Part shown: one piece after another, positions 17,398 through 25,562 of the stretch
Numbering within the stretch: position 1 is the stretch's first letter
Layout of the letters: the number at the start of each line of letters is the position of its first letter
Assembly: GCA_965263305.1 (NCBI GenBank)
Contig: OZ253666.1
Coordinates: 2,294,001 to 2,358,000 of the forward strand
Source of the DNA: MED-G105 sp965263305
GTDB lineage: Bacteria > Pseudomonadota > Alphaproteobacteria > Caulobacterales > Parvularculaceae
Length of the DNA: 64,000 nt
Reading direction: 5' to 3'
The notes under the pieces: model-generated
Told to the model about the DNA's origin: nothing
Database searches by the model: none
The model's input: only the letters and a program-made list of their open reading frames with translations
Position numbers and translations under genes: made by a program

Positions 17398-18249
17398 CTA
17401 CGAGATGACGGGGTCGGCCCCATTAGGCGCATTGTTGGCAGCCTTCTTCTCGGGTGGGTCTTCTGAAAGGCTTTGTGACGGTAGGTCAGGCCGACCGGCC
17501 AGCATTTCCGTATCCAATCGTTTGAGGAATGTTTTCCTGCTCAATCCCGGCGGGATCGGCGCGAGGAGGCGCATGGTGATGACGCCGGGGGTTTTCGCGG
17601 GCCCGGGGGTGAGCCAGTAGCGGCCTGAATTATGGACAACCGGAATACACGGCGCCCCGAGTTTCTCGGCCTCTTTGGGGGCGTCTTCGCCTCCACCGTC
17701 GATGTCGGCGACCGCTTTTTGTCTGACGCCCGCATAGAGCGCGGCGACCCCTGGCTGTAGTCGGCGGCGGGCGCCAACCGGCGTGCGCGTCCCCTCGGGG
17801 AAGATAATAATCTGCGCCCCGTCGGCGAAAGCAGCGTCGGCGTCTTTGATGAGGGAGCGCAGCGCTTGGGCGCCGGCGGCTCTGTCAACGGCGATATTAC
17901 CAACGCGCATCAGCCAAAGATTAAAAATTGGAATGCGGAGTAATTCCTGTTTTAAAATAATTACCGGGTTCGGCAATAGGGCGTAAAGCGCCAGCGTCTC
18001 CCACATGGATTGATGGTTTGCGGCGATGATGGCGGGCGCGCCTTCTTCGGGTAGGTTCGCCGCCCCTTCAAGGCGCATGCGAATGCCACAGATACCGCGC
18101 AGCCCAAACAGGATGCAGCGGCACCATAATTGGGCGGCGCTGCGCGCTTGATGCCTGCCGACGAGCAAAACCGGCGCCGCGATCACGCCGTAAAGGATGG
18201 AAAACGCGAACAGAAAAACAACAAAAAGGGCGCCGCGAATAGTCGGCAT
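17398..18249 (-). CDS. plsC: 1-acyl-sn-glycerol-3-phosphate acyltransferase
   Basis: A 283-residue PlsC-type acyltransferase making phosphatidic acid from lysophosphatidic acid in the inner membrane. An N-terminal TM segment (residues about 5-27) precedes the catalytic motif NHQSMWE (NHX4E, a variant of NHX4D), RVGNIAVDR (acceptor binding) and FPEGTRTPVG (motif III). A Pro-rich tail of about 30 residues follows the domain. It starts 15 bases after ydcF stops, so the two form an operon. Replacing the usual Asp of NHX4D by Glu is noteworthy but tolerated in related enzymes. Confidence 0.92.
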   Translation of the reverse strand: MPTIRGALFVVFLFAFSILYGVIAAPVLLVGRHQARSAAQLWCRCILFGLRGICGIRMRLEGAANLPEEGAPAIIAANHQSMWETLALYALLPNPVIILKQELLRIPIFNLWLMRVGNIAVDRAAGAQALRSLIKDADAAFADGAQIIIFPEGTRTPVGARRRLQPGVAALYAGVRQKAVADIDGGGEDAPKEAEKLGAPCIPVVHNSGRYWLTPGPAKTPGVITMRLLAPIPPGLSRKTFLKRLDTEMLAGRPDLPSQSLSEDPPEKKAANNAPNGADPVIS

Positions 18250-18264
18250 GGTGTCAAAATGTCC

Positions 18265-18927
18265 CTACTGCGTGGTGTCGTCGTTATTTGTTGTTGCGTT
18301 TGTGGTTTCGCGTGACGCCTTGCGGGCGGGTAAAATGCTGCGCAATCGTGCGGCGAGGAATTTCGAGTATTCGCCCATCAGCAATCCCCAATCATTAATC
18401 CGGGTTTTACCTTGTCCGTTATGACCGATAACGCCTGAATAAACCGCATACGGCTCAATGGCGACATTCGGTAATCGTTGGCGGGTCTCTAGCATTGCTC
18501 TTGGCATATGATAATCGGAGGTCACTAAAACAAGAGACATAAATTGGTGGGTCTCCACCCAGCGCGCCGCTTCATCGGCGTTGCCGATGGTGGTACGCGC
18601 TTCACGGCCGAGATCGATGCAGCAATCGAAGAGTTCGTTGTTGGCCTGATCCGATGACGAGGCGGCAAGGCGCGCGAGATCCTCGGGCGTTGCATGGGGG
18701 TGGACGCCCGAAATCAACAATCGTTGCCCGGCGCCCTGTTCAAGAAGGGTGACAGCCGAGGCGATGCGTTCCGCGCCGCCGGTGTAAACGACAACGGCTT
18801 CGGCGACGAGGCTGTCAGCTTGGTGCGCGTCCGCGGGGGCTGGTTTTGGCAGGCTCGCCATAAAGACGAAGAGCCCCGCAACCCAGGCGACACCCGCCAG
18901 CGCGAAAATGCTCAATAGCCGCCGCAC
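18265..18927 (-). CDS. YdcF/ElyC-like DUF218 protein
   Basis: A 220-residue membrane-anchored DUF218 protein. An N-terminal TM (residues 2-25) leads into the SAM-fold-like domain: AVVVYTGGAERI, RLLISGVHPHATP, ARTTIGNADEAARW and VLVTSDYHMPRAML, with the conserved Asp-Tyr-His. Relatives such as ElyC affect envelope and peptidoglycan precursor metabolism; the reaction is unknown. In many alphaproteobacteria this gene directly follows ftsX and precedes plsC. Here plsC follows but ftsX is 6.6 kb upstream. Confidence 0.85.
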   Translation of the reverse strand: MRRLLSIFALAGVAWVAGLFVFMASLPKPAPADAHQADSLVAEAVVVYTGGAERIASAVTLLEQGAGQRLLISGVHPHATPEDLARLAASSSDQANNELFDCCIDLGREARTTIGNADEAARWVETHQFMSLVLVTSDYHMPRAMLETRQRLPNVAIEPYAVYSGVIGHNGQGKTRINDWGLLMGEYSKFLAARLRSILPARKASRETTNATTNNDDTTQ

Positions 18928-19130
18928 AACCCCAACAATCCTTCTAACCTCAAAACCTGAAATATAGCGGCGATTATGGGGTGTGGTCTAGGTGGGCGAT
19001 AGAATGGGCCGTGGCGCTGACCGGCGGCGTTACATTACAGGATTTTTTTGGGCCCGGAATGGCCATCCGCCTTGCCGCCGCCGTAAAGAGGTGACGTGAC
19101 GCCAGCGTTATTTTCAAGGCGCCCATTGCG

Positions 19131-19157
19131 AAAACGGCGCCCCAGGGGGCGCCGTTT
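19131..19157 (-). terminator. Intrinsic terminator after the M48 protease gene
   Basis: A 12-bp perfect stem AAACGGCGCCCC / GGGGCGCCGTTT (19132-19143 and 19146-19157) followed on the minus strand by TTTT. It lies 33 bases beyond the M48 protease stop codon. Confidence 0.75.
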
Positions 19158-19189
19158 CTCAATTTAGGGTCTATGCTTTCGCGTCCCGT

Positions 19190-20044
19190 TTACACATACC
19201 CTTGGGTCGTGATGTAGGAGCGCATTTGCGCGATGCGGTTTTGGTCCGACGGGTGGGTCGACATAAATTCCGCCGGCTTCTGACCGGATTGGCGGGTCAT
19301 CGTATCCCAAAAACGAACCGCTTCATTGGCGCGGTAATCGGCGCCAACCATAAAGTCGGCGCCAAGACGGTCGGCTTCATATTCGTGCTTGCGCGAATAA
19401 GGCAGGATCACGCCGAAGGTCACGCCCGCGCCAAGGATGCCGGCGATCGTTCCGGCATTTTTAACATCGCTGGCGGCAAGCGCCACGTTCGCGACCGTCA
19501 ACCCGCTTTGCGCTGCAATCTGTTGGGAATATCGCTCCGCCGCATGACGCCCGACAACGTGTCCGCCTTCGTGACCCATCACCGTGGCGATCTGATCGTC
19601 GTTCTCCATAATGTCTAAAAGACCGGTATGGAACCCGACCTTACCGCCCGGCATCACCCAGGCGTTTACGGTGTCGTTCTCAAAAACGGCGAATTCCCAG
19701 TTATTCTGCGTGAGGTTTTGCTCAGGAAAGCGCTGATCCGCGGCGCGCACGATCCGATCGCCAACGCGCTCGACGCGGCGACGTAGCGCAGGGTCAGCGG
19801 ACTGCCGATTTTGTTGCAGCGCTTGGTTCCAGGATGACGCCGATAGCTGCGCCAGCTGGCCGTCGGACACCAAAATAAGCTGGCGGCGCCCAAGCGCCTC
19901 ATTGGTGGTGCAACCTGAGACCGACGCGCCAGAAAACGCGACCACGGAGCCCGCCGCCAAGCCATTGATGATGTCGCGGCGCGACATGGTGACGGTCGGT
20001 GTGACGGTCGTCGCCGGTGTTTCCTCGTCAAATTTATTATGCAT
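19190..20044 (-). CDS. M48 metalloprotease, Tat-type lipoprotein
   Basis: A 284-residue zinc protease of family M48. HEGGH (residues 158-162) is the zinc and catalytic motif and the Glu in KHEYEADRLGADFM (about 223) is the third ligand; the C-terminal MSTHPSDQNRIAQMR is also family-typical. Residues 20-45 combine a twin-arginine motif (SRRDIIN) with a lipobox ending at Cys45 (VSGC), so it is probably exported folded by Tat and lipid-anchored. The ATG at 20044 has an AAGGGG element. Relatives (BepA, LoiP, YggG) do outer-membrane quality control. A second metalloprotease-like lipoprotein gene lies just upstream. Confidence 0.9.
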   Translation of the reverse strand: MHNKFDEETPATTVTPTVTMSRRDIINGLAAGSVVAFSGASVSGCTTNEALGRRQLILVSDGQLAQLSASSWNQALQQNRQSADPALRRRVERVGDRIVRAADQRFPEQNLTQNNWEFAVFENDTVNAWVMPGGKVGFHTGLLDIMENDDQIATVMGHEGGHVVGRHAAERYSQQIAAQSGLTVANVALAASDVKNAGTIAGILGAGVTFGVILPYSRKHEYEADRLGADFMVGADYRANEAVRFWDTMTRQSGQKPAEFMSTHPSDQNRIAQMRSYITTQGYV

Positions 20045-20176
20045 TGCTGTTACCCCTTTGGTGGCATCCCCTCTTCGGCGACATTATATATCACAGCCGT
20101 GGGCCTGACAATCAAAGGGTGTCGGGCGGCGTATTGAGGGCGACCGTCGATACAAACGTCTGGCCAGTTCTCGTCG

Positions 20177-20323
20177 CTACTCCACGCCAGCCATGCGTAG
20201 GATTTCGTCTGTTGGCGTATTGACGAGTGTTACCGGCGTTTCGCCGGTGGCGGCCATAGCCTGGTCAATAATGTAAGTGCCTGCGCGGTACCCCATGAGT
20301 TCGCGATAGCCATCGGGGTTGAA
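20177..20323 (-). pseudogene. Severed C-terminal 48 codons of the DUF2268-like gene
   Basis: Directly after the TAA of the upstream gene (20324-20326) the same reading frame stays open for 48 more sense codons to a TAG at 20177. It reads FNPDGYRELMGYRAGTYIID, then QAMAATGETPVTLVN and so on, with normal codon use. The segment looks like the natural C-terminus of the protease (DUF2268 proteins end in an aromatic/Gly-rich Y..GY..G..I helix). A single nonsense change from a Tyr-type codon would explain it. Confidence 0.7.
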
Positions 20324-20965
20324 TTACATCCACTTGCGGTAGTCGGCGTCGACGGGAAGCGCTTTCAATTCCTCAACCCAATCGGCCACGTCAGCGGGAT
20401 AATCCGCCGTTGGCGGGGTTGCGCCCGCGAAATCTCGCTCAAACGCCACGGCCAGACCTTCGGCGACGACGCCATCCATAAAGGATGTTTTCGGCTTGCC
20501 GTCTTCAACCGTCCATCCGCGTACCAAATGATGCATCTCGTGATAGAGTGTTTGGCGCATATCAGATCGAGCAATATCGGTCACGTTTCCTTTGCTCGGA
20601 TCAACAATCCATCTGACGCGTGTCGGAGACATCGCGTAACCGCCATCGCCGCTAGCCTGATAAACGCTCTCTACCCTGATTTCTATCGTCAGCGCGCCGG
20701 TCAGGGCGGGTAGAATTTCTCTGACTTCCCCATACGTGGTTGCGGCGATACGCTGAATGATCTTCTTTTCGTCCGATGACAGAGTGGTCTCGGCGTTCTC
20801 ATCGTAGTCGACCGTCAATCCAGCAAGTGCACTTTGTATCGCGGACGATTGTTCGACAGTTGATTTCGACAATTGCGCGTTTGTATACCCCGGGTTAATG
20901 CAGCCCGCCAGCAAGAAAACCGTTGCAATGTTTAAACTGACGCGAGCGACTAGAAAGTTGCGCAT
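20324..20965 (-). CDS. DUF2268-like zinc-protease lipoprotein, truncated by in-frame stop
   Basis: A 213-residue lipoprotein with lipobox LAGC (Cys22). YHEMHHLVRGW (HEXXH at 142-146) and FMDGVVAEGLAVAFE with Glu169 match the DUF2268 predicted gluzincin pattern (HEXXH...EGLA). The frame stops at TAA after RKWM but continues in frame for 48 codons, so the protein probably lacks its natural end. It still contains all predicted zinc ligands and might be made in short form, or by readthrough, or be a recent pseudogene. It lies upstream of the M48 lipoprotein gene on the same strand and is divergent from the two unknown lipoprotein genes. Confidence 0.72.
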   Translation of the reverse strand: MRNFLVARVSLNIATVFLLAGCINPGYTNAQLSKSTVEQSSAIQSALAGLTVDYDENAETTLSSDEKKIIQRIAATTYGEVREILPALTGALTIEIRVESVYQASGDGGYAMSPTRVRWIVDPSKGNVTDIARSDMRQTLYHEMHHLVRGWTVEDGKPKTSFMDGVVAEGLAVAFERDFAGATPPTADYPADVADWVEELKALPVDADYRKWM

Positions 20966-21298
20966 GCCGTGTTCCCCTTCTCCCTGATCAAATCGTAACA
21001 GATCACAGGATGAACGCCAAACAGGGTTTTTTTGAGATTCTTGGTCGTGTCTCGGTGCTAAGCAAATTTCTTTTGGATTGGTTTGAGCGTCTACAAGTCA
21101 CTGTTGACGTCACAACTCCGTTTGGTTCTGGGCAACCTTTGGCTGTGGTACATTCACTTGGTTTGTCCATTTTTATTCGGAATTTGATGGGTGAAGCGCG
21201 ATTTCCGCGCAAATTCTGCATCACAACTCTTGCAATGGTTTTTTTACTTGACGAAAAAAAAATTGTAATTCGATCATTTCGTGACTAATGGGGGTGTT
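20966..21298. other. AT-rich divergent intergenic region
   Basis: This 333-base gap lies between the interrupted protease gene and the two-lipoprotein operon. Open frames on both strands (for example 21010-21288, 92 codons) lack ribosome binding sites and recognisable sequence, and I do not accept them. A TTGACG element at 21248-21253, with the weak -10 candidate GATCAT at 21272-21277, could be the promoter of the operon to the right. Confidence 0.4.
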
Positions 21299-22378
21299 AT
21301 GAAATCACATGGCTTGATAGCTATTTTATTTTTTGTCTCAGGTTGCACAAATATACCTGGTAGTATGAAAATCGACGGGGGAAGCAGACCTAACAATATT
21401 GATGATTTTGTCCGGTTTAGAACGACGCTCTATTTCCGAACGTTTGATTATTGTTTAAACAAAGAATGGCGAAAAATTGCGTCTTTCAAAGATCCTGATA
21501 AACTTCCGTCGAGCGACGTCTATATTCTTCCTGATACGGATACGCTTTATCGCTTTCGCATGACCGGCAAAGCGGTCTCCGGCACAACGCAAGTTCGGTT
21601 CGAATCCGGAACCTTAGATGCTAGCGTTATCGATCCATTTGGTGCTGTAATTGAAAGAAATCCTGATACCGGGCGACCTCAATTCGTCAGTCAATCCGAT
21701 TTAGAACAGCGCAACCGCACGGCGGAAGCGAGAAGAGGGTTTGACCGGCTATTGCGTTTGCTCGGCGAATTACCGGAAGAGAGCGCGTCCGACGAATTCA
21801 ATACATCCTTACAACAGGTCAGAACAAAAATATTAAATCAAATGGAGACCGCCGTGGAAGGTTATGGCGGTGTAAACGAACAAACTGATCCCGAAGCGCT
21901 CATTGGAAGCGCCCTTTTGGACGCTATCAGAACCAAAAACGCGGACGTCACCGCAGATGACCTTAATAGTGCACTGACCCCGCTATTGGAGCTGATTGAT
22001 GGGTCAGAACGACGGGAGGCAAGTAGCACGCAAGTTTCTTCTGATGGGAGTGGCGCCGTCGCTAATCGATGTGCAAACGGAGTTGTTCGACGGGGTTATC
22101 AAATTATGGGTCCTGAGGGATGGCGAACATTTAACCAGGATGAAAGGCTGATTATGGCCATGTCGTCAAGCGCCGCGCCATTAATCCAATCGTTGCAAAG
22201 AGTATCCAACAACGTCTTGAATGCCCGCGCTTCCGATTCGGATTTAGTGCTTCCGTTGGTGCAGGAGAGCCTCGTTATTCAGACTGCCGAATCGACGCTC
22301 TCAAACGTGGGTGCCGCTTCAGAAGACAACATTAAAACGACGCTAGAGGAGGTAAAAAATGCGTTTACTAGCAATTAA
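21299..22378 (+). CDS. Unknown lipoprotein, first gene of a coupled pair
   Basis: A 359-residue protein not matched to any family I know. A short lipoprotein signal MKSHGLIAILFFVSGC gives Cys16. The mature part has a beta-type segment (residues about 60-110, with YRFRMTGKAVSGTTQVRFES), then a predominantly helical, charged C-terminal half. The ATG at 21299 has GGGGG five bases upstream and is preferred over the in-frame ATG at 21281. The last 20 bases overlap the next gene, whose strong AGGAGG site lies inside this one, so they are made together. The DNA is AT-richer than the surroundings, suggesting acquisition. Confidence 0.75.
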   Translation: MKSHGLIAILFFVSGCTNIPGSMKIDGGSRPNNIDDFVRFRTTLYFRTFDYCLNKEWRKIASFKDPDKLPSSDVYILPDTDTLYRFRMTGKAVSGTTQVRFESGTLDASVIDPFGAVIERNPDTGRPQFVSQSDLEQRNRTAEARRGFDRLLRLLGELPEESASDEFNTSLQQVRTKILNQMETAVEGYGGVNEQTDPEALIGSALLDAIRTKNADVTADDLNSALTPLLELIDGSERREASSTQVSSDGSGAVANRCANGVVRRGYQIMGPEGWRTFNQDERLIMAMSSSAAPLIQSLQRVSNNVLNARASDSDLVLPLVQESLVIQTAESTLSNVGAASEDNIKTTLEEVKNAFTSN

Positions 22379-24185
22379 TCAATCCTCAATGTCCGTAATT
22401 AAGGTCGTTGGACTCATCCTCATGGCGTGTTCAGTGTCTGCCTGTGCCCTCGTTAGCGGAGCGGGCATTAAAGGCGCATCTTCTATGACCATCGATGTAG
22501 AAGTTTACAAAGGTCCCTTGTCAAAGACGCTTCAAGTTCAGCAAGATGAATTGCAAGCCCAAGCGGAAGATGTAACAAATGTTCTGTATCTTGTCGAAAA
22601 GGAGGCCGCGCTATTATCGAACCGAAAAGAGTGTGGTACTGATTGGATACCAGACATAGGTTATGTTGTCTCTGGAAAGCCGGTCAATACTAATCGGGAC
22701 AAGCGGTTGCCTATTACGAAACTGGCTCAGACATGCTTTATAGGTGCTGGCATAGCGTATGATGCAAAAGAACTTCGAAGCCAGATTGAAAAGAACGTAA
22801 TAAGTTCAGAGTTTACCAATTCAGCGATTGGCGACCTGAATCAACAAGGTTCGCAGATTGTTGCCCCGAAGTCCGTTCGCAACTTCGACTCCACAAACTT
22901 TAAGGTGAAGAATTTTTCCCGAATTGGCGCGCAGCTTAGGACGCGATCAGACTATTGGGCGACGAAACTAGCGACGACACATATACGCAGCAAAAAAGCA
23001 CGCGCTTTAGTCGCCGATTTCGTTCATTATACATCAGAATTTGGAAACCAGATTGTCTCCCGTGCTGATGCCCTTTTGTTGCAAACTCAGAATAATATTT
23101 GTCGACTGGACGACGAAAAAAGCGTTTGCCCTCGATATCCGACAGGATTGAGAATAGCGGGCCTTCTCTCCACTGGTTATTTTCTGCGGGATAGCGGAAC
23201 GACAAATTATCTAAATTTGTATGATTGGGCAGATGCAATTCCAGGGCGGGCAGGCAGTCTGGGGAGCGGTGTCAGTAAAAGAATTCGTGTCAGAACTGTG
23301 CAACAGCTGATCAACGACACCTATTGGTCGAACATCAACTCAGTTTACGCTAGCGGACAAGGCAATGTTAGTATGGCCTTCATCAAAGACAGTATCGGAA
23401 ATTGGAACCTGAAGTCTTTCGAAAATGACCCCGCGGAACTGCTTGAAGCTTATGATCGGCTTGCAATATCATCTGTGCGTCAAGCGGCCAAAGTTGCAAA
23501 GGGCGTCGTGAGTGGCGGTAGCTCTGAAGGCGTAGATCAACTGCTTCGTGTCGCCAGCAGCGCTGTTGCGACCGATGCGCCAGAGGGCGGAACGCTGACT
23601 AGCGCCAACTTACAGACATTCCGTACTATGCTCGTTGAGAATATCAACGCTCTGGAAAAACGATATGATATGGCAAAAGCACGCCTTGACGGTGAAATTG
23701 CGGCATTGGATCCGAAAATAAGACAAAGTCGCCACGCAAAATTATTGCTAGGTTCGCAAGCGAATAGCGATCGAGATGAATTGGATACTCGTATAGCCGA
23801 TATTACCAAAGATCAGCGCATGAAATTGAATTGTGGTGAAGAGGAAGCCTCGACTCTCTGTGCTGATCTTCCGGAGCAGGAGTCGGTGCAAATGCGATGT
23901 GCGAGAGATAATATTGTCCTGTTTGGTCTTGAAGGTCCCTGCGCTCAGCGAGAGGCAATCGATCTTCGTCTCCAATCGATCGACGCCAATGGCGTGACGC
24001 CAGCAGAAGCATGTGCACAAGATATTGCAGAAGAAACCCCGTTGGCGGACAACTGTGCCAATTATTCGGAAATGCAACAACGCAAAGAGGATCTGCTTCA
24101 AACTACTATAAGGGAGGCTCAGCGCTTTGTAGCGGACCACAAAGCTGTGGTGAATGCGTTGCAACTTGCCGCGACGACGCGTTAG
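22359..24185 (+). CDS. Unknown large lipoprotein, second gene of the pair
   Basis: A 608-residue protein with a signal sequence ending in the lipobox VSAC (SVSACALVSG, Cys about 29). The mature chain is mostly helical with probable coiled coils (QVQQDELQAQAEDVTNVLYL near residue 55; residues about 425-480 and 560-605). Several Cys cluster at 490-550 (KLNCGEEEAS, LCADLPEQE, RCARDN, PCAQ), suggesting disulphides. The start is fixed by AGAGGAGGT six bases before the ATG. I recognise no catalytic motif or family. With its partner it may form an envelope complex; that is inference from coupling and dual lipidation. Confidence 0.75.
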   Translation: MRLLAINQSSMSVIKVVGLILMACSVSACALVSGAGIKGASSMTIDVEVYKGPLSKTLQVQQDELQAQAEDVTNVLYLVEKEAALLSNRKECGTDWIPDIGYVVSGKPVNTNRDKRLPITKLAQTCFIGAGIAYDAKELRSQIEKNVISSEFTNSAIGDLNQQGSQIVAPKSVRNFDSTNFKVKNFSRIGAQLRTRSDYWATKLATTHIRSKKARALVADFVHYTSEFGNQIVSRADALLLQTQNNICRLDDEKSVCPRYPTGLRIAGLLSTGYFLRDSGTTNYLNLYDWADAIPGRAGSLGSGVSKRIRVRTVQQLINDTYWSNINSVYASGQGNVSMAFIKDSIGNWNLKSFENDPAELLEAYDRLAISSVRQAAKVAKGVVSGGSSEGVDQLLRVASSAVATDAPEGGTLTSANLQTFRTMLVENINALEKRYDMAKARLDGEIAALDPKIRQSRHAKLLLGSQANSDRDELDTRIADITKDQRMKLNCGEEEASTLCADLPEQESVQMRCARDNIVLFGLEGPCAQREAIDLRLQSIDANGVTPAEACAQDIAEETPLADNCANYSEMQQRKEDLLQTTIREAQRFVADHKAVVNALQLAATTR

Positions 24186-24527
24186 CGCCTCGCAACGTTC
24201 AAGTTCATCCTCGTTATTGATTTTATCGGGGTTCGGGCTTAATCGACCAAATAATTTGTCTATGGTTGTGACATCTTGCTCCGATATGTTGTTGGCGCAA
24301 AACGCAAAACCCTTAAAAATTTGTCGACTGCCGAGTTGCCCGCAACTTCCACTCCTGGCGAGCATCCGCCCCCGAATTCTCACAGAGACACTACCCAGAA
24401 ATCCGACGAGTTGACATATCGATAATTTATTCGATAAGCTCAAGAGCCAGGACGTCATATTTGAGTAGGTGTAATTTAAGATTGCTCATTCAAGATCGAG
24501 CAGCAACCAGATGGGGTAGGCGGGGCC
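24186..24527. other. Intergenic region without accepted gene
   Basis: These 342 bases lie between the unknown lipoprotein gene and the esterase gene. The minus strand is open across it (24458 leftward) and one stretch reads rather protein-like (DVTTIDKLFGRLSPNPDKIN), but that frame runs on antisense into the upstream gene with no ribosome binding site. It may be a decayed gene end. No terminator or RNA gene is seen. Confidence 0.35.
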
Positions 24528-25481
24528 ATGTTTAGAGTTTTTGTCACGATGTTATTTTTTGCGGTGACCTTGCAGGTCGGCGAAACCGCGTTTGCGCTTG
24601 ACGGCGCGTACTCTCAGCGCGGAAAACTTCGTATGCATCGCTTCGAGCAAGATGGCGTGCGCCGGCGCTATTTGCTCTATACCCCTAAGGGTGCGGCGCA
24701 ATTCGATGGTCCGCGCCCGCTCGTTCTCGCTATTCATGGCGCGGGCGGCACCGACCGCAATATGATGACCCTTACCAAACGACGGTGGCACGATTTAGCG
24801 GATGAACACGGGTTTTATGTCATTTATCCAAATGCGGCGATCAACAACACATGGGATTTTGGCGGGGGAAAAGTCGCCAGCAATTTGCGCCGGCGCGTCG
24901 ATGATCTTGCTTATTTCGTCGCCGTGATTGACCGCGTGTCGGCGGGTGGGCGAGTTGATCCCGCGCGCGTGTTCGCAACGGGGTTCTCGCGGGGCGGCCA
25001 GGCATCCTATTTCCTTGCTTGTAACGCGCCGGACCGCGTTCGCGCTATTATGCCCGTTGGGACGGGCTTGCCCGATTACATGGAAGATGAGTGTTTGGCG
25101 GCGCCGCCGAAGCCGGTTTCAGCGATGAACGGAACGGATGATCCGGTAGCGCCCTATGAGGGCGGGGCCGTCACTGTGTTCGACATGGAACGAGATGTTA
25201 TCCTATCGGCGGAAGACTCTATTGCGCTGTGGGCGGATAAGAACGGCTGCAATGCTGGCGATCCTATCTCGACGGTGATTGATCTTCCGGGTGATAAAAC
25301 GTCGGTCGAATATTTCACATGGCCCGAATGTGATCACGAACCGGTTCAATTTTTCAAAGTCAACAATGGCGGTCACACCTGGGCCGGCGGCAAGCAATAT
25401 GGTCCGGCTGCGCTTGTTGGGCATACATCACAAGATGTTAACGCAACGGACGAGGCTTGGAAGTTCTTTTCCCAGTTTTGA
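24528..25481 (+). CDS. Secreted PHB-depolymerase/LpqC-like esterase
   Basis: A 317-residue alpha/beta hydrolase of the PHB depolymerase / feruloyl esterase group. A signal peptide (residues 1-23, ending AFA) precedes the domain. Ser154 lies in GFSRGG (GXSXG), an Asp in NGTDDPVAPYEGG (about 204) and His283 in NNGGHTWAG complete the triad, and AIHGAGGTDRN forms the oxyanion region. It probably cleaves short polyesters or aromatic esters in the periplasm or outside the cell. It is monocistronic and convergent with ftsX. Confidence 0.9.
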   Translation: MFRVFVTMLFFAVTLQVGETAFALDGAYSQRGKLRMHRFEQDGVRRRYLLYTPKGAAQFDGPRPLVLAIHGAGGTDRNMMTLTKRRWHDLADEHGFYVIYPNAAINNTWDFGGGKVASNLRRRVDDLAYFVAVIDRVSAGGRVDPARVFATGFSRGGQASYFLACNAPDRVRAIMPVGTGLPDYMEDECLAAPPKPVSAMNGTDDPVAPYEGGAVTVFDMERDVILSAEDSIALWADKNGCNAGDPISTVIDLPGDKTSVEYFTWPECDHEPVQFFKVNNGGHTWAGGKQYGPAALVGHTSQDVNATDEAWKFFSQF

Positions 25482-25562
25482 TCCCATCTTCTGGCGCAAT
25501 TAGGTGCGTTTAAAGAGAGTTCGGTGTACGGAAAAAAGGCCATTTAAGTTGGCGTCGGCGCC

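Noticed and set aside
21010..21288. 92-codon plus-strand frame before the unknown lipoprotein pair
   Set aside because: It has no ribosome binding site, overlaps a competing minus-strand frame, ends just before the real gene start, and shows no domain or signal; treated as intergenic.
21590..21608. GGTTCGAATCCGGAACC, resembling a tRNA T-arm
   Set aside because: It lies within a good coding frame and no acceptor or anticodon stem can be built around it.
23748..24458. 236-codon minus-strand frame opposite the large lipoprotein gene
   Set aside because: Most of it is antisense to a gene with a strong ribosome binding site and signal peptide. Only the upstream part is noted as a weak finding.
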